Positions 54,062 through 64,000 of a stretch of DNA of 64,000 nt are shown here, piece by piece. The number at the start of each line of letters is the position of its first letter. Positions within the stretch are counted from its first letter, which is position 1. The DNA lies in NCBI GenBank assembly GCA_033961575.1, contig CM066730.1, forward strand, positions 139,093,523-139,157,522. The letters are read 5' to 3'. Source of the stretch: Aselliscus stoliczkanus (taxonomy: Eukaryota; Chordata; Mammalia; Chiroptera; Hipposideridae). The notes under the pieces were generated by a model, which was not told the DNA's origin, did not search any database, and saw only the letters and a list, made by a program, of their open reading frames with translations. A program made the translations under genes and the position numbers.

Positions 54062-54076
54062 AAGATGGTTTGTCTT

Positions 54077-54469
54077 ATTGCCTTTGGCATAGATTCTTAA
54101 ACTGGAGAATTCACATAAGCCATGAATTAGATCCAGAGGGGAGAGGGCACCTGCCTCCATGAATTAGCTACAAAGTCATCATGGCCTGGCTTCCAAAAAT
54201 CCTTAGCAAATCTAAATCATCACAAGACTTCTATTTAATATCCATTGGCAAGAACAGCTGCTCTTATTTTAGGAAAATTAATTGCCTTTTAAATTGTTCC
54301 AGAGGCTTATGTCCATTTTGATAATTTAGTAAGGGTAAATATTCAAAACTTTTAATATCAAGCCCATGAAAGCCCAAACTCGAATGACTTCCCTCAGACT
54401 TTGAAGTCATCTGATATCTGACTCTTGGCGAAATCACCAGAGACCATGTGGTTATTGGGGAAATAATTA
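54077..54469. other. No gene recognised
   Basis: Unassigned. Confidence 0.45.
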
Positions 54470-54635
54470 GAATCTAAACCATGGCACTGAGATTCTGTTT
54501 TTGTTCTGATAATTTACTATGTTGACCTTGAGCAAGATATTTCACATCTTTTAGCCTCTGTTCAGTCATCTATAAAATGGGAATAATTGCAAAAATCTTG
54601 TTACCTTTATTAAAAATGCTAAGGGGATATATTAA
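54470..54635 (+). repeat. MIR SINE relic
   Basis: TGTTGACCTTGAGCAAGATA, TTCAGTCATCTATAAAATGG. It is cut by the L1 that follows. Confidence 0.72.
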
Positions 54636-55015
54636 TTTTTTATTAAAGATTATTGGGGTGACAATTATTAGTAAAATTACATAGGTTTCAGGTGTACAAT
54701 TCTGTAAAACATCATCTATATATCGCATTGCGTGTTCACTACCCAGAGTCAGTTCTCCTTCCATCACCATATAGTTGATCCCTTTTACCCTCTTCTGTCC
54801 CCTCACCTCCTCCGTTACCCTCTGGTAACCACTGAACTATTGTCTATGTCTGTGAGTTTTTGTTTCTTTGTTTGTCTTGTTCCTTTTTTTTGTTTTCTGT
54901 TTCATATACCACATATCAGTGAAATCGTATGGTTCTTGACTTTTTCTGTCCAACTTATTTTGCTTAGCGTAACAATTTCAAGATCCATCCATGTTGTTGT
55001 GATACACTAAATTGA
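54636..55015 (-). mobile_element. L1 3' end fragment
   Basis: Reverse complement of an L1 3'UTR and the ORF2 end: GGGTGACAATTATTAGTAAA, TTTCAGGTGTACAATTCTGT, CCAGAGTCAGTTCTCCTTCC, TCTGGTAACCACTGAACTAT, ATACCACATATCAGTGAAAT. The 3'UTR type differs from the copy at 10,985-14,707. The 92-codon plus-strand frame (54,732-55,010) is spurious. Confidence 0.88.
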
Positions 55016-55169
55016 TGCAAGTGTACAACTATACTTTGAAAAGTATAAAATTCTGTACAAATCCAGGCATAATAAAAAAAGTGACACTTAGACATTTAGG
55101 AACCAGTAGATGGAAAGAGAAATGAAAGAAAAAAATGGATGGAAGGAAGGGGAAGAAAGCCTGGAAATA

Positions 55170-55400
55170 ATACCTAAATTAATATTTATTGAGCACCTAT
55201 TATATACTGGGCACTATACTAAATGATGAGCTTTTCACAGTAGCCCTAGAGGTAGATGCACTTATTATCCCATTATATGGATGAGGAATGATGCATAAGA
55301 AGTTTATCCCAAACATATATGCTAAAAAGGGGTAAAGCCAGGAATCAGACTTAGGCAGTCTGACTCCAGAACCCATATGCAGAACCAGCCTGGCTTAAAC
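55170..55400 (-). repeat. MIR SINE relic
   Basis: ATTTATTGAGCACCTATTAT, AGGTAGATGCACTTATTATC, TTAGGCAGTCTGACTCCAGA. Confidence 0.83.
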
Positions 55401-55754
55401 ATTTTGTCTCACAATACTACTGTGTTGATGTCTTCCTTGTTACTAATGAGATCCAGACAAAAACTTCAGCTGAGCTGGACAAGGTATTTTTTTAAATGCA
55501 TTTACCTTATTTGGAGTAAAAGACACCAAGAGATTCCAAGGGAGTAAGTGGGGGCTATTAAAGTTGTTTCCGGAATAATTTCTTCCATCCCATACAATCT
55601 TTTAGTTTGAGTCTGGTCAACAAATACTTGTTGTTTGTGTGTACCAGCTGCTATTCAAGGTGCCGAGACCATACAGATGATTAAAACACACTCTCTTTTG
55701 TGGTATGTTACAGATGTCAGCAAACTCTTTGCTACTCCTTTGAAATTTTGCTGA
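55401..55754. other. No gene recognised
   Basis: A weak L2-like piece at 55,615-55,690. Otherwise unassigned. Confidence 0.4.
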
Positions 55755-56225
55755 CTTTAGTGACCTGATTGCTGAATAGACTATGGCAGGTGATATAGTG
55801 GGACTTCTGAGGCTAGATCATAAGAGTCCTTGCATTTCCTTATGGGGTTTCTCCTTCTTCTCATTCTCCTTCCCCTTCTTCTCCTCCTCCTTATTTTCTG
55901 ATTGATCTTCTTGAAACACTTGTTCTTAGAACGAAGTTACCATGCTGAGCAAAGCCCCAAGCATGAGTAGATGCTCTGGTTAATAGACCCACTGAGTTCC
56001 CACCCAGGGGCCAGCGTCAGCTGCCAGCCATATGAATGAGCCATTTTGAGCATCCAGCTCAAGAAAGTCTTCAGGTGAACTTGTTTGTCTTCAGTCACTG
56101 ACTGTAACTGCATGAGAGACCCCAAGGAAGAACTGCCTGGCTGAGCCCAATTAACCATAGAACTGCGAGAGATAATAAAAAGTAGTAAGCCTGTAAATTT
56201 TGAGGTGGTTTGTTATGCAGCAATA
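55755..56225 (+). mobile_element. MLT1-type solo LTR (MaLR)
   Basis: The body has TTTAGTGACCTGATTGCTGA, TTCTTAGAACGAAGTTACCA and CAGTCACTGACTGTAACTGC. The end is diagnostic: AATAAAAAGT, then TTTTGAGGTGGTTTGTTATG and CAGCAATAAATATCTGG. No retroviral-like genes lie next to it. A pyrimidine-rich stretch sits at 55,850-55,898. Confidence 0.82.
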
Positions 56226-56664
56226 AATATCTGGCACAGTGTCAAAAAGACAGTCTCAGTCAGAGAATGGCAGGCAAATGTATAAACACGTGATTTCAAC
56301 ATATGTAGTGAATGCCACTGCCGTGTAAGCAGATGATGCTATGGGGTTAGCTTGGACCTCAAGGAACCAGAAAGAGTCCACTCTAGGACTAGCTCTACTG
56401 TTTTTGTTTATGTGGGGTTGGCCAGGATTTCATCATCTGGATGAAATCCATCCTCTCTGTTGCCTTTCCAATAATGAGACTAATGATCCCATAGGTCCCT
56501 TATTAGTTCTGAGCTTCAGTTTACCCTCTGCACCATGAGAAGTCATAAGGAGGCCGAAAAACTAAGACAGGCTGTGGAGATGGGATGGAAAGGAGGACAG
56601 GAAAAACTCCCTCCATCTCACTAGGACAACGAGACAATTTTTCACATGGTGAATTGAACACAGG
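56226..56664. other. No gene recognised
   Basis: Unassigned, with a small MIR-like motif (GAGCTTCAGTTTACCC) at about 56,512. Confidence 0.4.
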
Positions 56665-56765
56665 GTCCATGGTCAGAAGGCTGGGGCTTGATTTCTGTCT
56701 CCACATCTTCCCAGCTGTGTGACTTCACCTCTATAAGCTTCAGCTTCCTCATTTATTAAATGGTC
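56665..56765 (+). repeat. MIR SINE relic
   Basis: CCAGCTGTGTGACTTCACCT and AGCTTCAGCTTCCTCATTTA. Confidence 0.78.
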
Positions 56766-57329
56766 TTAGCTGTGCCATGGGCACTGGGGAAAGCACCTGA
56801 CAGCCTTCTGTATCACCTTCCTTCCAGGTCTGTGTTTAGTCCTGTTTCTCTTCTGATGTGGCTTTGTGCAGTGGTGGAAGCCAGGCTGGGGAAGTGGAGA
56901 GAGGGGCAGGGTAGCAGTGTAAACATCATGAGACAGGGAGCCATGTGGGTGCACAGCAAAGCCAAGCAATGTGGAGGATTGGCAGAGCCATCCAAGGGCA
57001 GGCTGGAAGGGGTTAACTGAGCCAATGGACCAGCTGGCATCCATGCTGGCACTCAAGGAGAGAAAGCAAAGGAGGCTCAGTGTCAAGATAAGAAAAAGAA
57101 ACAAAACAAAATACCAGAACTTTAGCCAAATTCCCAAGTTTCCATATTGATGGAGAAGGAAACATCCAACCAATGCCATGCAGCAGCCTCTAGTCAGAAA
57201 AGACCTGAAGACTAAACACATCTGTGAACACATCTGGGCAACTTGTCTCTGTTGGATGGCTTGTCAGGGACCCAGATTGCCCCCGGTTCAATGTGGTGAA
57301 AAAAAGGTGCATCTATTCACCCATCTACC
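56766..57329. other. No gene recognised
   Basis: The overlapping 155-codon minus-strand and 86-codon plus-strand frames have no recognised domains or splice context. Confidence 0.45.
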
Positions 57330-57545
57330 TATCTACCCATTTTCCCATCCATCAATTTGTGCATTTTTACAACAAATATGTATTAAATATCTACAGTGAG
57401 CCAGGCACTCTGTATTAGGTAACTGGGACCACACACAAATCAGTGAGACGGAGATGAATAAGGCAACATGGTCTTTGCCCCAAGGACAAAATTTGTCAAG
57501 ACTAGATATTGTGGTCGGTTCCCAGGTGAGCTGGAAGATGAAGTT
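57330..57545 (-). repeat. L2 LINE 3' end relic
   Basis: ACAACAAATATGTATTAAAT, GTGAGCCAGGCACTCTGTAT, GACGGAGATGAATAAGGCAA. Confidence 0.75.
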
Positions 57546-57554
57546 CATGGGTGG

Positions 57555-57780
57555 GAAAACTAATATCGATTATTTTGTATGAGCCAGACACTGAGCTAAG
57601 AGGTTTACATGCATCATCTCATTTAATCCCCACAATTTAACTATAAGTTTGGCAGTGTGGTTGTCCCTGTTTTACAGCTGAGGAGAGTGATGCTCAGCTA
57701 TGAAGGGCCTCACCGATGGTTTCATGGTCTCTGTGTGTCAGAGTTCTGATCTGAGCTCATTGAATGTTGAACTAGAGAAT
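57555..57780 (-). repeat. MIR-type relic
   Basis: CAGACACTGAGCTAAGAGGT, CATCATCTCATTTAATCCCC, CCTGTTTTACAGCTGAGGAG. Confidence 0.7.
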
Positions 57781-58959
57781 CTGGAAAAGTACAGACAAGG
57801 GCACACACAGGCACTGGGACTCAGTGTGCCACTCAGAGTCCTGTTATTGGGTGGGAGTTGATGAGTGGTTGGAAGTGGCTGGGTGGTCAAGGTAAGGGGC
57901 CTCCGTGGGGAGGGAGGCAGGTTCTGCCACTGGATCCCAAATGACAGAGTAGCACCTAGATTTGAAGGGTCACTCCAGGCTGAGAAGATACTATCCCAGG
58001 CCTACCTCCCTCTTCTCAGTTTTGGTAGAAGGCATTTTCTTCTCCTCTGCTGAGAACATGCTTGTGAAATACAAATCTTTCCTCTGCTTTCTGGCTTGCC
58101 TCTTTTACCCATATGCGCACTGACAGATGGATGGGCTAGGAAGCAGCTGAGAATCAGAACAAGAGGGGAGGGTGCTGGGATTTGGGGGATGGAGGAGGAC
58201 TCCAGTGCAGTTTTATCAAGCAAGGTTGTATGTCTGGGTGTCTGAAGGATTGGAAGGCTTTAAAAAAAAGAAAAACTCCTCCATGCTATTACTCACATGG
58301 TAGTTTGGGAAGTAGAAGGCAGGGGGATGGGTCACCTGCCAATTACTCCCTAGGAGTTTTCTAGTGAAGTTGGCTTCTTCTCTGCAAGCTATTTTCCTTG
58401 TCTGGTGTCAGTTCACACCTAATATGGATGGATCGCGTTTAGTCTCTACTTGTTGCTATGGCAGCTTCAGAAGCGGCTGCCGACAGATCTTGGAGCAGCC
58501 GCTTCCTCTTCTCCCAAACTCTTTTGGCACAAGGCTGAACATGCATGGTTTCAGGACTATGGAAGTGTCAGTGAATGGGGTGTCTTTTATTTTGGGAAAC
58601 ATCTTTCAAGTGGGCAGAGTGGCAGGCTCTGATGGTCCTTCCCAAGACCCTGCTAATTCTAAATCATGAATGGTTTCTAGAGCCTGTTGCCCACTCCTCC
58701 CCCACCCCTTTTTTAGAATAAAGGCTGAAAATGGCCCTTATAAATATTTTAAATGATTTAACTGGTTGGATTAAAATGGGATCTTACGGTTAGTTTTTAA
58801 AAATAATTTCAAATAAAGGAGTGCTATAAATGAGTGGAAAACTTATTTCCACTAGGCGGAATGAATGCTTTCCACTCTGAAAATGAGAGGGTATAGAGAA
58901 AGGAAATAATGTGAAACATGGTAACACTTTGTATGTTGGCGCTGGTAGAGAGGGGAGTG
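57781..58959. other. No gene; unique-looking DNA
   Basis: About 1.2 kb without recognised repeats. 58,440-58,520 is comparatively CpG-containing (GAAGCGGCTGCCGACAG). 58,830-58,880 has GGAAAACTTATTTCCACTAG, partly palindromic. Frames of up to 101 codons are unsupported. Confidence 0.4.
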
Positions 58960-59300
58960 AGGCAGGTGACCGAGACTTACTTGGTCCTTGCCTGTGAGGA
59001 GTTTACAGTCCCACTGGGGAAAGAGATATTGACTAAGTAATTACCAGTGTGTTGAACATTACAAAGTGGGGGACCATCAGGTGCAATGGGAGAGGGTAAC
59101 AGGCATCTCACTCGTATCTGATGTGGTCAGGGAAGGCTTTTCTGAGGAAGAGAGGCTTAAGATAAGAGGCAAAGAATCCTGGTGTGTGGATTCCATAGGG
59201 TCATGGAATCTAGGGGTCAGTTCCCTGGTAGCGGGGTTAGCATGTAATATTCTGAGGGGAGATAGTATGTTAGGAGGAATTAAACCTCAGTATAGTTGTG
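58960..59300 (-). repeat. L2 LINE 3'UTR relic
   Basis: CCTTGCCTGTGAGGAGTTTA, GGTCAGGGAAGGCTTTTCTG. Confidence 0.7.
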
Positions 59301-59364
59301 GCAAAGAGTGAGAGGAAAAGATTATGAGATATAAAAATGATGATGATATTGGTGGTGGCGATAG

Positions 59365-59579
59365 TAACATACAGCGTTTCCAATGTTCCAGGAGTTGTTC
59401 TAAGTGCTTTATGTATAGTAATTTATTTAATCCTCACGACAACCTTTTAAAGTATGTACTATTCTATACATTTTATAAATAAGGAAACTGAGGAACAAAG
59501 CAGTCGAATAACTTGCTCAAGATTGCAAAGCCAGTCTGTAAGCAGCCTGAATTTAGAGTCTATGCCAGATAAACAGGGT
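59365..59579 (-). repeat. MIR SINE relic
   Basis: AATGTTCCAGGAGTTGTTCT, AAATAAGGAAACTGAGGAAC, CAAAGCCAGTCTGTAAGCAG. It separates two L2 pieces. Confidence 0.82.
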
Positions 59580-59870
59580 CCTGCATAGGAGAGTTGAGAG
59601 TTTATCCTCTGGGTGATGTGAAGCTGTCAAAGAGTTGTGCATCAGATAGGGCCATCTGCACTGTGGCTGAAGGAAGTAGAATGGATTCGAGGGAAGGGAG
59701 TGAGGCAAGGACACCAGGTAGGAAGCTGATGTAAGTGCTCAGGTGAGAGGTGAGGATGACTTGGATGGGGGGGTTATCAGTGGAAATGGAGAGAAGTGGG
59801 TGGATCAGAGAGTGATTGAGGAGGTAGAATCTGTGGAACTCAAGGGCTGTCTGGGAAAGGTATTTTCAAG
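59580..59870 (-). repeat. L2 LINE 3'UTR relic
   Basis: GTAGAATGGATTCGAGGGAA, GGTGAGAGGTGAGGATGACT, GAGAGAAGTGGGTGGATCAG and GGAGGTAGAATCTGTGG are characteristic reversed L2 sequence. Confidence 0.85.
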
Positions 59871-60449
59871 AAATCCCAGGTTTCAGGCTTCATAACCTGG
59901 GTGAACTGTCAGACAGACTTCAAGTCTAGTCCCTGGAATTGGGTGTGGTGTGGGGGCTCCCCACAGGACAATCAGGGTCAATGGATGCTGGGTAGACAAA
60001 GAAAACAGATGCCCACATCAAAAGTCAGACATAAAATATCTGTCTCCTTTCTTTGCCCTTTCCTAACTTCCTTCATGGTGAAGTCCCATCCTACTGATAT
60101 CAACTTATGGTCCTTTGCACTGACAGCGATTTAGTCAAAGGATCTTCCTCCCCGCCTACCTGTCCCAACTTGCCTTCCTTTCCAAACACATATACTCTGT
60201 GCCCATTTTACCATGGGATGCCCCTCTTATCTCTGCCAACCCCCATTATTCACAAAGACATGGCCCATCCAACTTGCCCTTGTAGCTGTTATAGATCTCT
60301 CTTCTCTGAGCCTCTTTACCTCTTGCAGCCTCTGGCCCTCACAGTAAGACCATGTCACAGATTGTTAGGTCTCATTCTTGGTCTTGCTGTTGTAACAAAA
60401 CAATGAGCTCCTTGACTGCCATCTCCACTCCCTGTCCCTATGGATTTCA
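59871..60449. other. No gene; possibly decayed L2
   Basis: Pyrimidine-rich sequence at 60,040-60,420 has the flavour of plus-strand L2 but no firm landmark. Confidence 0.35.
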
Positions 60450-60630
60450 TGAACATTATCCCATTTGAAACTCTCATCAATTACACAAAGTCCAAGGGCA
60501 GGCATCTTCCTTCGTCTTTCTCCTCCTTCTCTTTTACAGATGAAGGAGCTGAGACTGACAGAATCTAAGTAACTTATCCAACACGATGTAGCTGGAGAGT
60601 GCCAGGTAGGATTTAGAAATCGCAAATTCC
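60450..60630 (-). repeat. MIR-type relic
   Basis: TTTACAGATGAAGGAGCTGA and GTAGCTGGAGAGTGCCAGGT. Confidence 0.65.
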
Positions 60631-60679
60631 TTGTCTTTCATTGATAGGCTTTAAAAATATCGACCAGAAATTCGGTAAT

Positions 60680-60900
60680 TACTCTATGCTCTGCATTTTA
60701 CATGATTGTCTTTATGACAGTCCTATGAGGTAGGCATTGCTATTATCCCAATTCTACAGATAAAGAAACTAAAGCTCAGAGAAATGGAATAATTTGCCCA
60801 AGTCTCAGGTGGCCAAGACCATAGGGCCAAGCCAGGGTTAGAATGCAGTTTATCCATTGCCAAGTAAGCATTATCTTAATCCCCATGCTACGCTGCCCCT
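60680..60900 (-). repeat. MIR SINE relic
   Basis: CCTATGAGGTAGGCATTGCT, ACAGATAAAGAAACTAAAGC, GGGCCAAGCCAGGGTTAGAA. Confidence 0.82.
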
Positions 60901-61587
60901 CTTCTTGACTAGAGTAGACTGCAGTCCCCTGAAGTGCCCAGAAGACAGAGTTAAGAGTATGAATAGAAGGTAGTGTGGCTGGGGAGGTACAGTGTGAAAA
61001 AGAAAAGGTGGTGGATACAGGTGGCTCTTTATGAGAGGTGAGTACATCCTGCATTAAAGGAGGGCAGGTTTTGTACAGACAGAGGGTGTTTCTCATCTTT
61101 TGAGCTCCCATTGGTGATGTCTTTACCTGAAGAAGTGTTCCCTCTCCTCCTGGACCCTGGTAGCCTTTGCCTCCTGCTGTTTGGCCCGAGGTAATTCTTT
61201 TCTTGCTGGAGCCCCCACCCAGAGTGTACAGATGGCTGGTCTTGATCTCCTGGAGCCATCCTGTTGATGAGGCCAATATAAATGCATGAGGGAGTCCAAT
61301 TCCAGACTCTCATTTCTGTGAGAGCTCAGCGGAGCCCATCCACAATGTCATGAAAAAGGCTCTGACTGTTGGGCTGGAAGGAGGAGATTGAAGGTCAGGC
61401 CTCTCTGGGTGGGAGTGTACCACTCAGTACCTCCACCGGGATACCTGAGGGGTGTACTCTGAGGTGACGGCATCTGTCCTTGGGGCAGCTAAAGATGGAA
61501 GATGCATATTTACAAGCAAGGGAGCCTGCATGGGCAGAGTTCTGAGAAGAGAGACTTTCTATATCACGGTGAGTTGTCCCTGCAAAG
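60901..61587. other. No gene recognised
   Basis: A 166-codon minus-strand frame (60,776-61,276) spans the boundary with the MIR above, so it is not a gene. Confidence 0.45.
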
Positions 61588-61770
61588 AACCTGGTGCAGT
61601 AAAAAGAGCCTGGGCTCCAGTGTCCTGGACTCAAATCCCACCTGTGCCACTTCGAGAAAGTGTCTTCTCTGCTCTGAAATTCAGTTTCCTCATATGCAAA
61701 TGGGACCATAATATCCTGTTCAAGGATTTGCATCGAGAATTATTTTGAATGACTTATATAAAATGCTTAT
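61588..61770 (+). repeat. MIR SINE relic
   Basis: GTGCAGTAAAAAGAGCCTGG, GACTCAAATCCCACCTGTGC, ATTCAGTTTCCTCATATGCA. Confidence 0.83.
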
Positions 61771-62587
61771 TACCATTCACGAAGCAAATTAGATACTCAC
61801 CTTACAATCTTTTCTTTCTCTACCCAGGGAGATGGGTCTAATAACTGGTCAGGTTTTGCCCTGATCTTTTGTGTGTATGAGCTATGTGTTTCTGCAGGGA
61901 GAGATTTGAAGGAGTCAGGTTTATTAATCTCTGTATAACCTGTAGAGCAATTAGAGTGTTTATTCTTGGCTCTTTGGGAAGAAGTAACTATAATTACAGG
62001 ACCAAATTAAATGGCATTATCTTTTATTGCTTCATACTGTTTGTAGGCTTTCTCTGCCAAGTTCCTTTTAGGAATTTGCGAATGTTCCCCACATCCACTT
62101 TCTTTCTGAGTGTCTAAATGCTGAACCTCCCTGCAGGCTGCAGCTTGAAAGTTCACTGGTATCTCCTGAGTTGGATGGGCATGTGTTTAAAGAGTCCCTT
62201 TTTGTCACCCTTGGCAGGGATGGCCAGCTATCCTCCAAACATCCCTGCTCCCATTATGCCGTGTAGAATTGCCACCAGGAAGTGGCTGCCTCGCCAGTGC
62301 CTATGGTTTCCAGCCCCTTTCACATTCAGAAAAGGCTGCATGCCCAGCTCTCCAATGAGACGTGAACAGAACACATGTGGCCTTCTGGCCCTGATGTGGT
62401 CAGGAAGGGGTGTGCCTTCTCCGCTAGATTTTCACCCATCTGCTGACTTAATGTGGACACCGGGGTGATCTTGGAAGCCATAAGGATGGCAGAACTTTAG
62501 TCAAATTACTCTGTAATGGCTTTATGGAGCATAGCCCCCAACTGCCACTGATCAGGAAAATCTGGTTGAAATTCACATGTGCTGGAT
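61771..62587. other. No gene recognised
   Basis: The 116-codon plus frame at 62,118-62,468 has no recognised homology. No repeat seen. Confidence 0.45.
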
Positions 62588-62890
62588 CAGGGGTTGGCAA
62601 GCTTTTGAGATGGAAGAGCCACCAGGGAGTCAGCAAACTGTGGCTCACGAACTGTGGCTCTGAAGTAAAATTGAAAATGAAAATAAAAGCATCATAGTTT
62701 CATTTATAAAAATTTTAAAGGATATTATTCACATAATGGTGATTATGTAAAAATATATTTATGGCTCTTGAATAATTTTTAAATTGTTGTGAGGGACAGG
62801 ATTGGCTCTTCCAGAGGTTGGCAAACTTTTGAGAAGGAACGTCCCCCAAGAGCCACATGTGGTTCGCGAGCCACAGTTTGCTGACCCCTG
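62588..62890. mobile_element. hAT-type non-autonomous DNA transposon
   Basis: Ends CAGGGGTTGGCAAGCTTTTG (left) and, read inward from the right, CAGGGGTCAGCAAACTGTGG. Flanked by 8-bp duplications TGCTGGAT / GGCTGGAT (7 of 8 identical), the hAT signature. The interior is AT-rich. A second left-end-like segment (GAGGTTGGCAAACTTTTGAG) lies at about 62,813, so the element looks partly duplicated. No transposase. Confidence 0.85.
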
Positions 62891-62999
62891 GGCTGGATTA
62901 TTGAGATTTTAGGTTTTATCTGTCAGAGCAGTTTGCTTTACCTTCACTAGTGCACTGTTTGATTCTGCATCCCTGATAAAGGGGAAAACGATGCACCTC

Positions 63000-63380
63000 T
63001 AGTCCTGCCTCATGGGACAGGCAGACATGTAAATGGATAGATTTCATAACAGTGCAGTCAATACTATAGGAGTAGGAGAATACTGTGGGCACAGAGAGAT
63101 GAGACTGCTGCCCAGAGAATTTGAGCTGGGCCTTCAAGGCTGAATAGGAGTTCACCGGCAGATGAGGGCTGGGAAGATTATTCCAGGCAAAAGGAACAGC
63201 AAGCGCAAACACATGGAAACGTAAAAAGTGAGATAGACGCATTGAGTTGCTATGTAAAAGGTCTATTATGAAGGGTCACAATCCAGGTGGTGGATGAACA
63301 TACTCTAACAACTACACAGGTGGGCAGGGTTTAAGGAACCAGGTGAGTGATGTTGAGAATAAAGCACTCTTAGGGCTTGT
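63000..63380 (-). repeat. L2 LINE 3'UTR relic
   Basis: GAGCTGGGCCTTCAAGGCTG, TTCCAGGCAAAAGGAACAGC, GCAAACACATGGAAACG. Confidence 0.82.
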
Positions 63381-63499
63381 AGAGGGAGAAACCACTAGAG
63401 CTACTGGGTCAAGGAGCCTTCATGGAGGTGGAGGTCCATCTGAAAGTGTACCTTATGTAAGGTGAGCGGTGCTGGAGCAAAACCTGAGTTGTCAATGTA

Positions 63500-63590
63500 T
63501 TAGTCTTCCTCTTTTAGACCAGAAGGTCCTTTAGGGCAAGGGCCAGGCCATGTTCCTCTCAATTCCCAGAGAATGAGTGAATGACAGAGG
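63500..63590 (+). repeat. L2 3' end relic (weak)
   Basis: CCTTTAGGGCAAGGGCCAGG and GAATGAGTGAATGACAGAGG. Confidence 0.5.
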
Positions 63591-63819
63591 AAGGATTGAC
63601 TTCAGGTGCTTCTGAATTCAGAATGGATGACCATGACACCTGTATACTGGGAATTGAGCATCAGAGGCAATGGGACCTTCTCAGTGCAAGAATTTTCTCC
63701 CATGGTCAGGAGGATCCTGCAGAGCTCAACCCCAGGTCACAACTAAGATTATGGAATTCGAGTAGCGATCTTGCCCCAGGGAAAGTGATGCTAGGTTAAG
63801 TGCTAGGAATAGACTTTGT

Positions 63820-63965
63820 GATTGCACCATTCTTTCCTTTATTCTACTAGTAGTTACAGAATGCCTCCCATATGCTTGGATACAGAACTCCTGCAAACTG
63901 ACAGGGCACACAAATCAACCTCATGAAATAAAGAGAGTTCACACCCCAAATTCAATTTGTGTAAC
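63820..63965 (-). repeat. L2 LINE 3' end relic
   Basis: AGTAGTTACAGAATGCCTCC, GCTTGGATACAGAACTCCTG. Confidence 0.5.
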
Positions 63966-64000
63966 TACACCCTACCCTAGCCACCAAGTCAAGATCTCAT

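Noticed and set aside
55755..56225. Possible endogenous retrovirus provirus
   Set aside because: Only a solo MLT1-type LTR is present. No gag, pol or env-like coding was seen beside it or the other candidate LTRs.
56766..57233. 155-codon minus-strand open frame
   Set aside because: No recognisable domain, and it contains a run of hydrophobic Phe/Leu residues from a purine-rich plus strand. Not supported as an exon.
60776..61276. 166-codon minus-strand open frame
   Set aside because: It overlaps a MIR relic and unassigned DNA, with no homology, splice or promoter context.
1..64000. CpG-island promoter or annotated exon
   Set aside because: No CpG-dense stretch of several hundred bases and no conserved protein segment with flanking splice signals was found by eye. 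Short exons could still be missed without alignment.

Overview
The window is non-coding DNA from a placental mammal. It is AT-rich and CpG-poor, no reading frame resembles a conserved cellular gene, and it is filled with mammalian interspersed repeats: MIR and L2 relics, L1 3' ends, an MLT1-type LTR, and hAT, Tigger and mariner DNA transposons. Several tRNA-headed SINEs with long target-site duplications point to a bat. Their head (...GTGGTTAAGTGCTGGCTTGG...) and a tail of the TGTTCCCCTTCCCC type are ones I associate from memory with horseshoe and Old World leaf-nosed bats (Yinpterochiroptera). That placement is an inference and needs a repeat-library search.

Layout. 1-9,100: ancient MIR/L2 relics, two minus-strand L1 3' ends and a long (TA)n tract. 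9,100-15,650: the densest block, with a G-rich tract, a 133-bp near-perfect palindrome carrying mariner-like ends, about 1 kb of L2, two SINEs, a minus-strand L1 with its 5'UTR and both ends but most of ORF2 deleted (10,985-14,707), and a mariner transposase relic. 15,650-40,000: mostly old MIR/L2 with microsatellites, a SINE nested in a Tigger element (23,834-24,151), a second mariner relic with both ends (35,142-35,690) and several unassigned repeats. 40,000-43,000: a Tigger-type element and two more SINEs, one a long composite. 43,000-64,000: a candidate LTR, another SINE, two L1 3' ends, an MLT1 LTR, abundant MIR/L2 and an hAT element with a near-perfect 8-bp target duplication.

No exon, CpG island, RNA gene, CRISPR array or intact mobile-element gene could be supported. 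The window reads as intergenic or deep-intronic sequence. The best leads are the mobile-element structures: the extended palindrome, the composite SINEs, an insertion consisting only of an A-rich tail inside the L1, and the two mariner deletion derivatives. Repeat family names below come from recognition by eye, so their boundaries are approximate.
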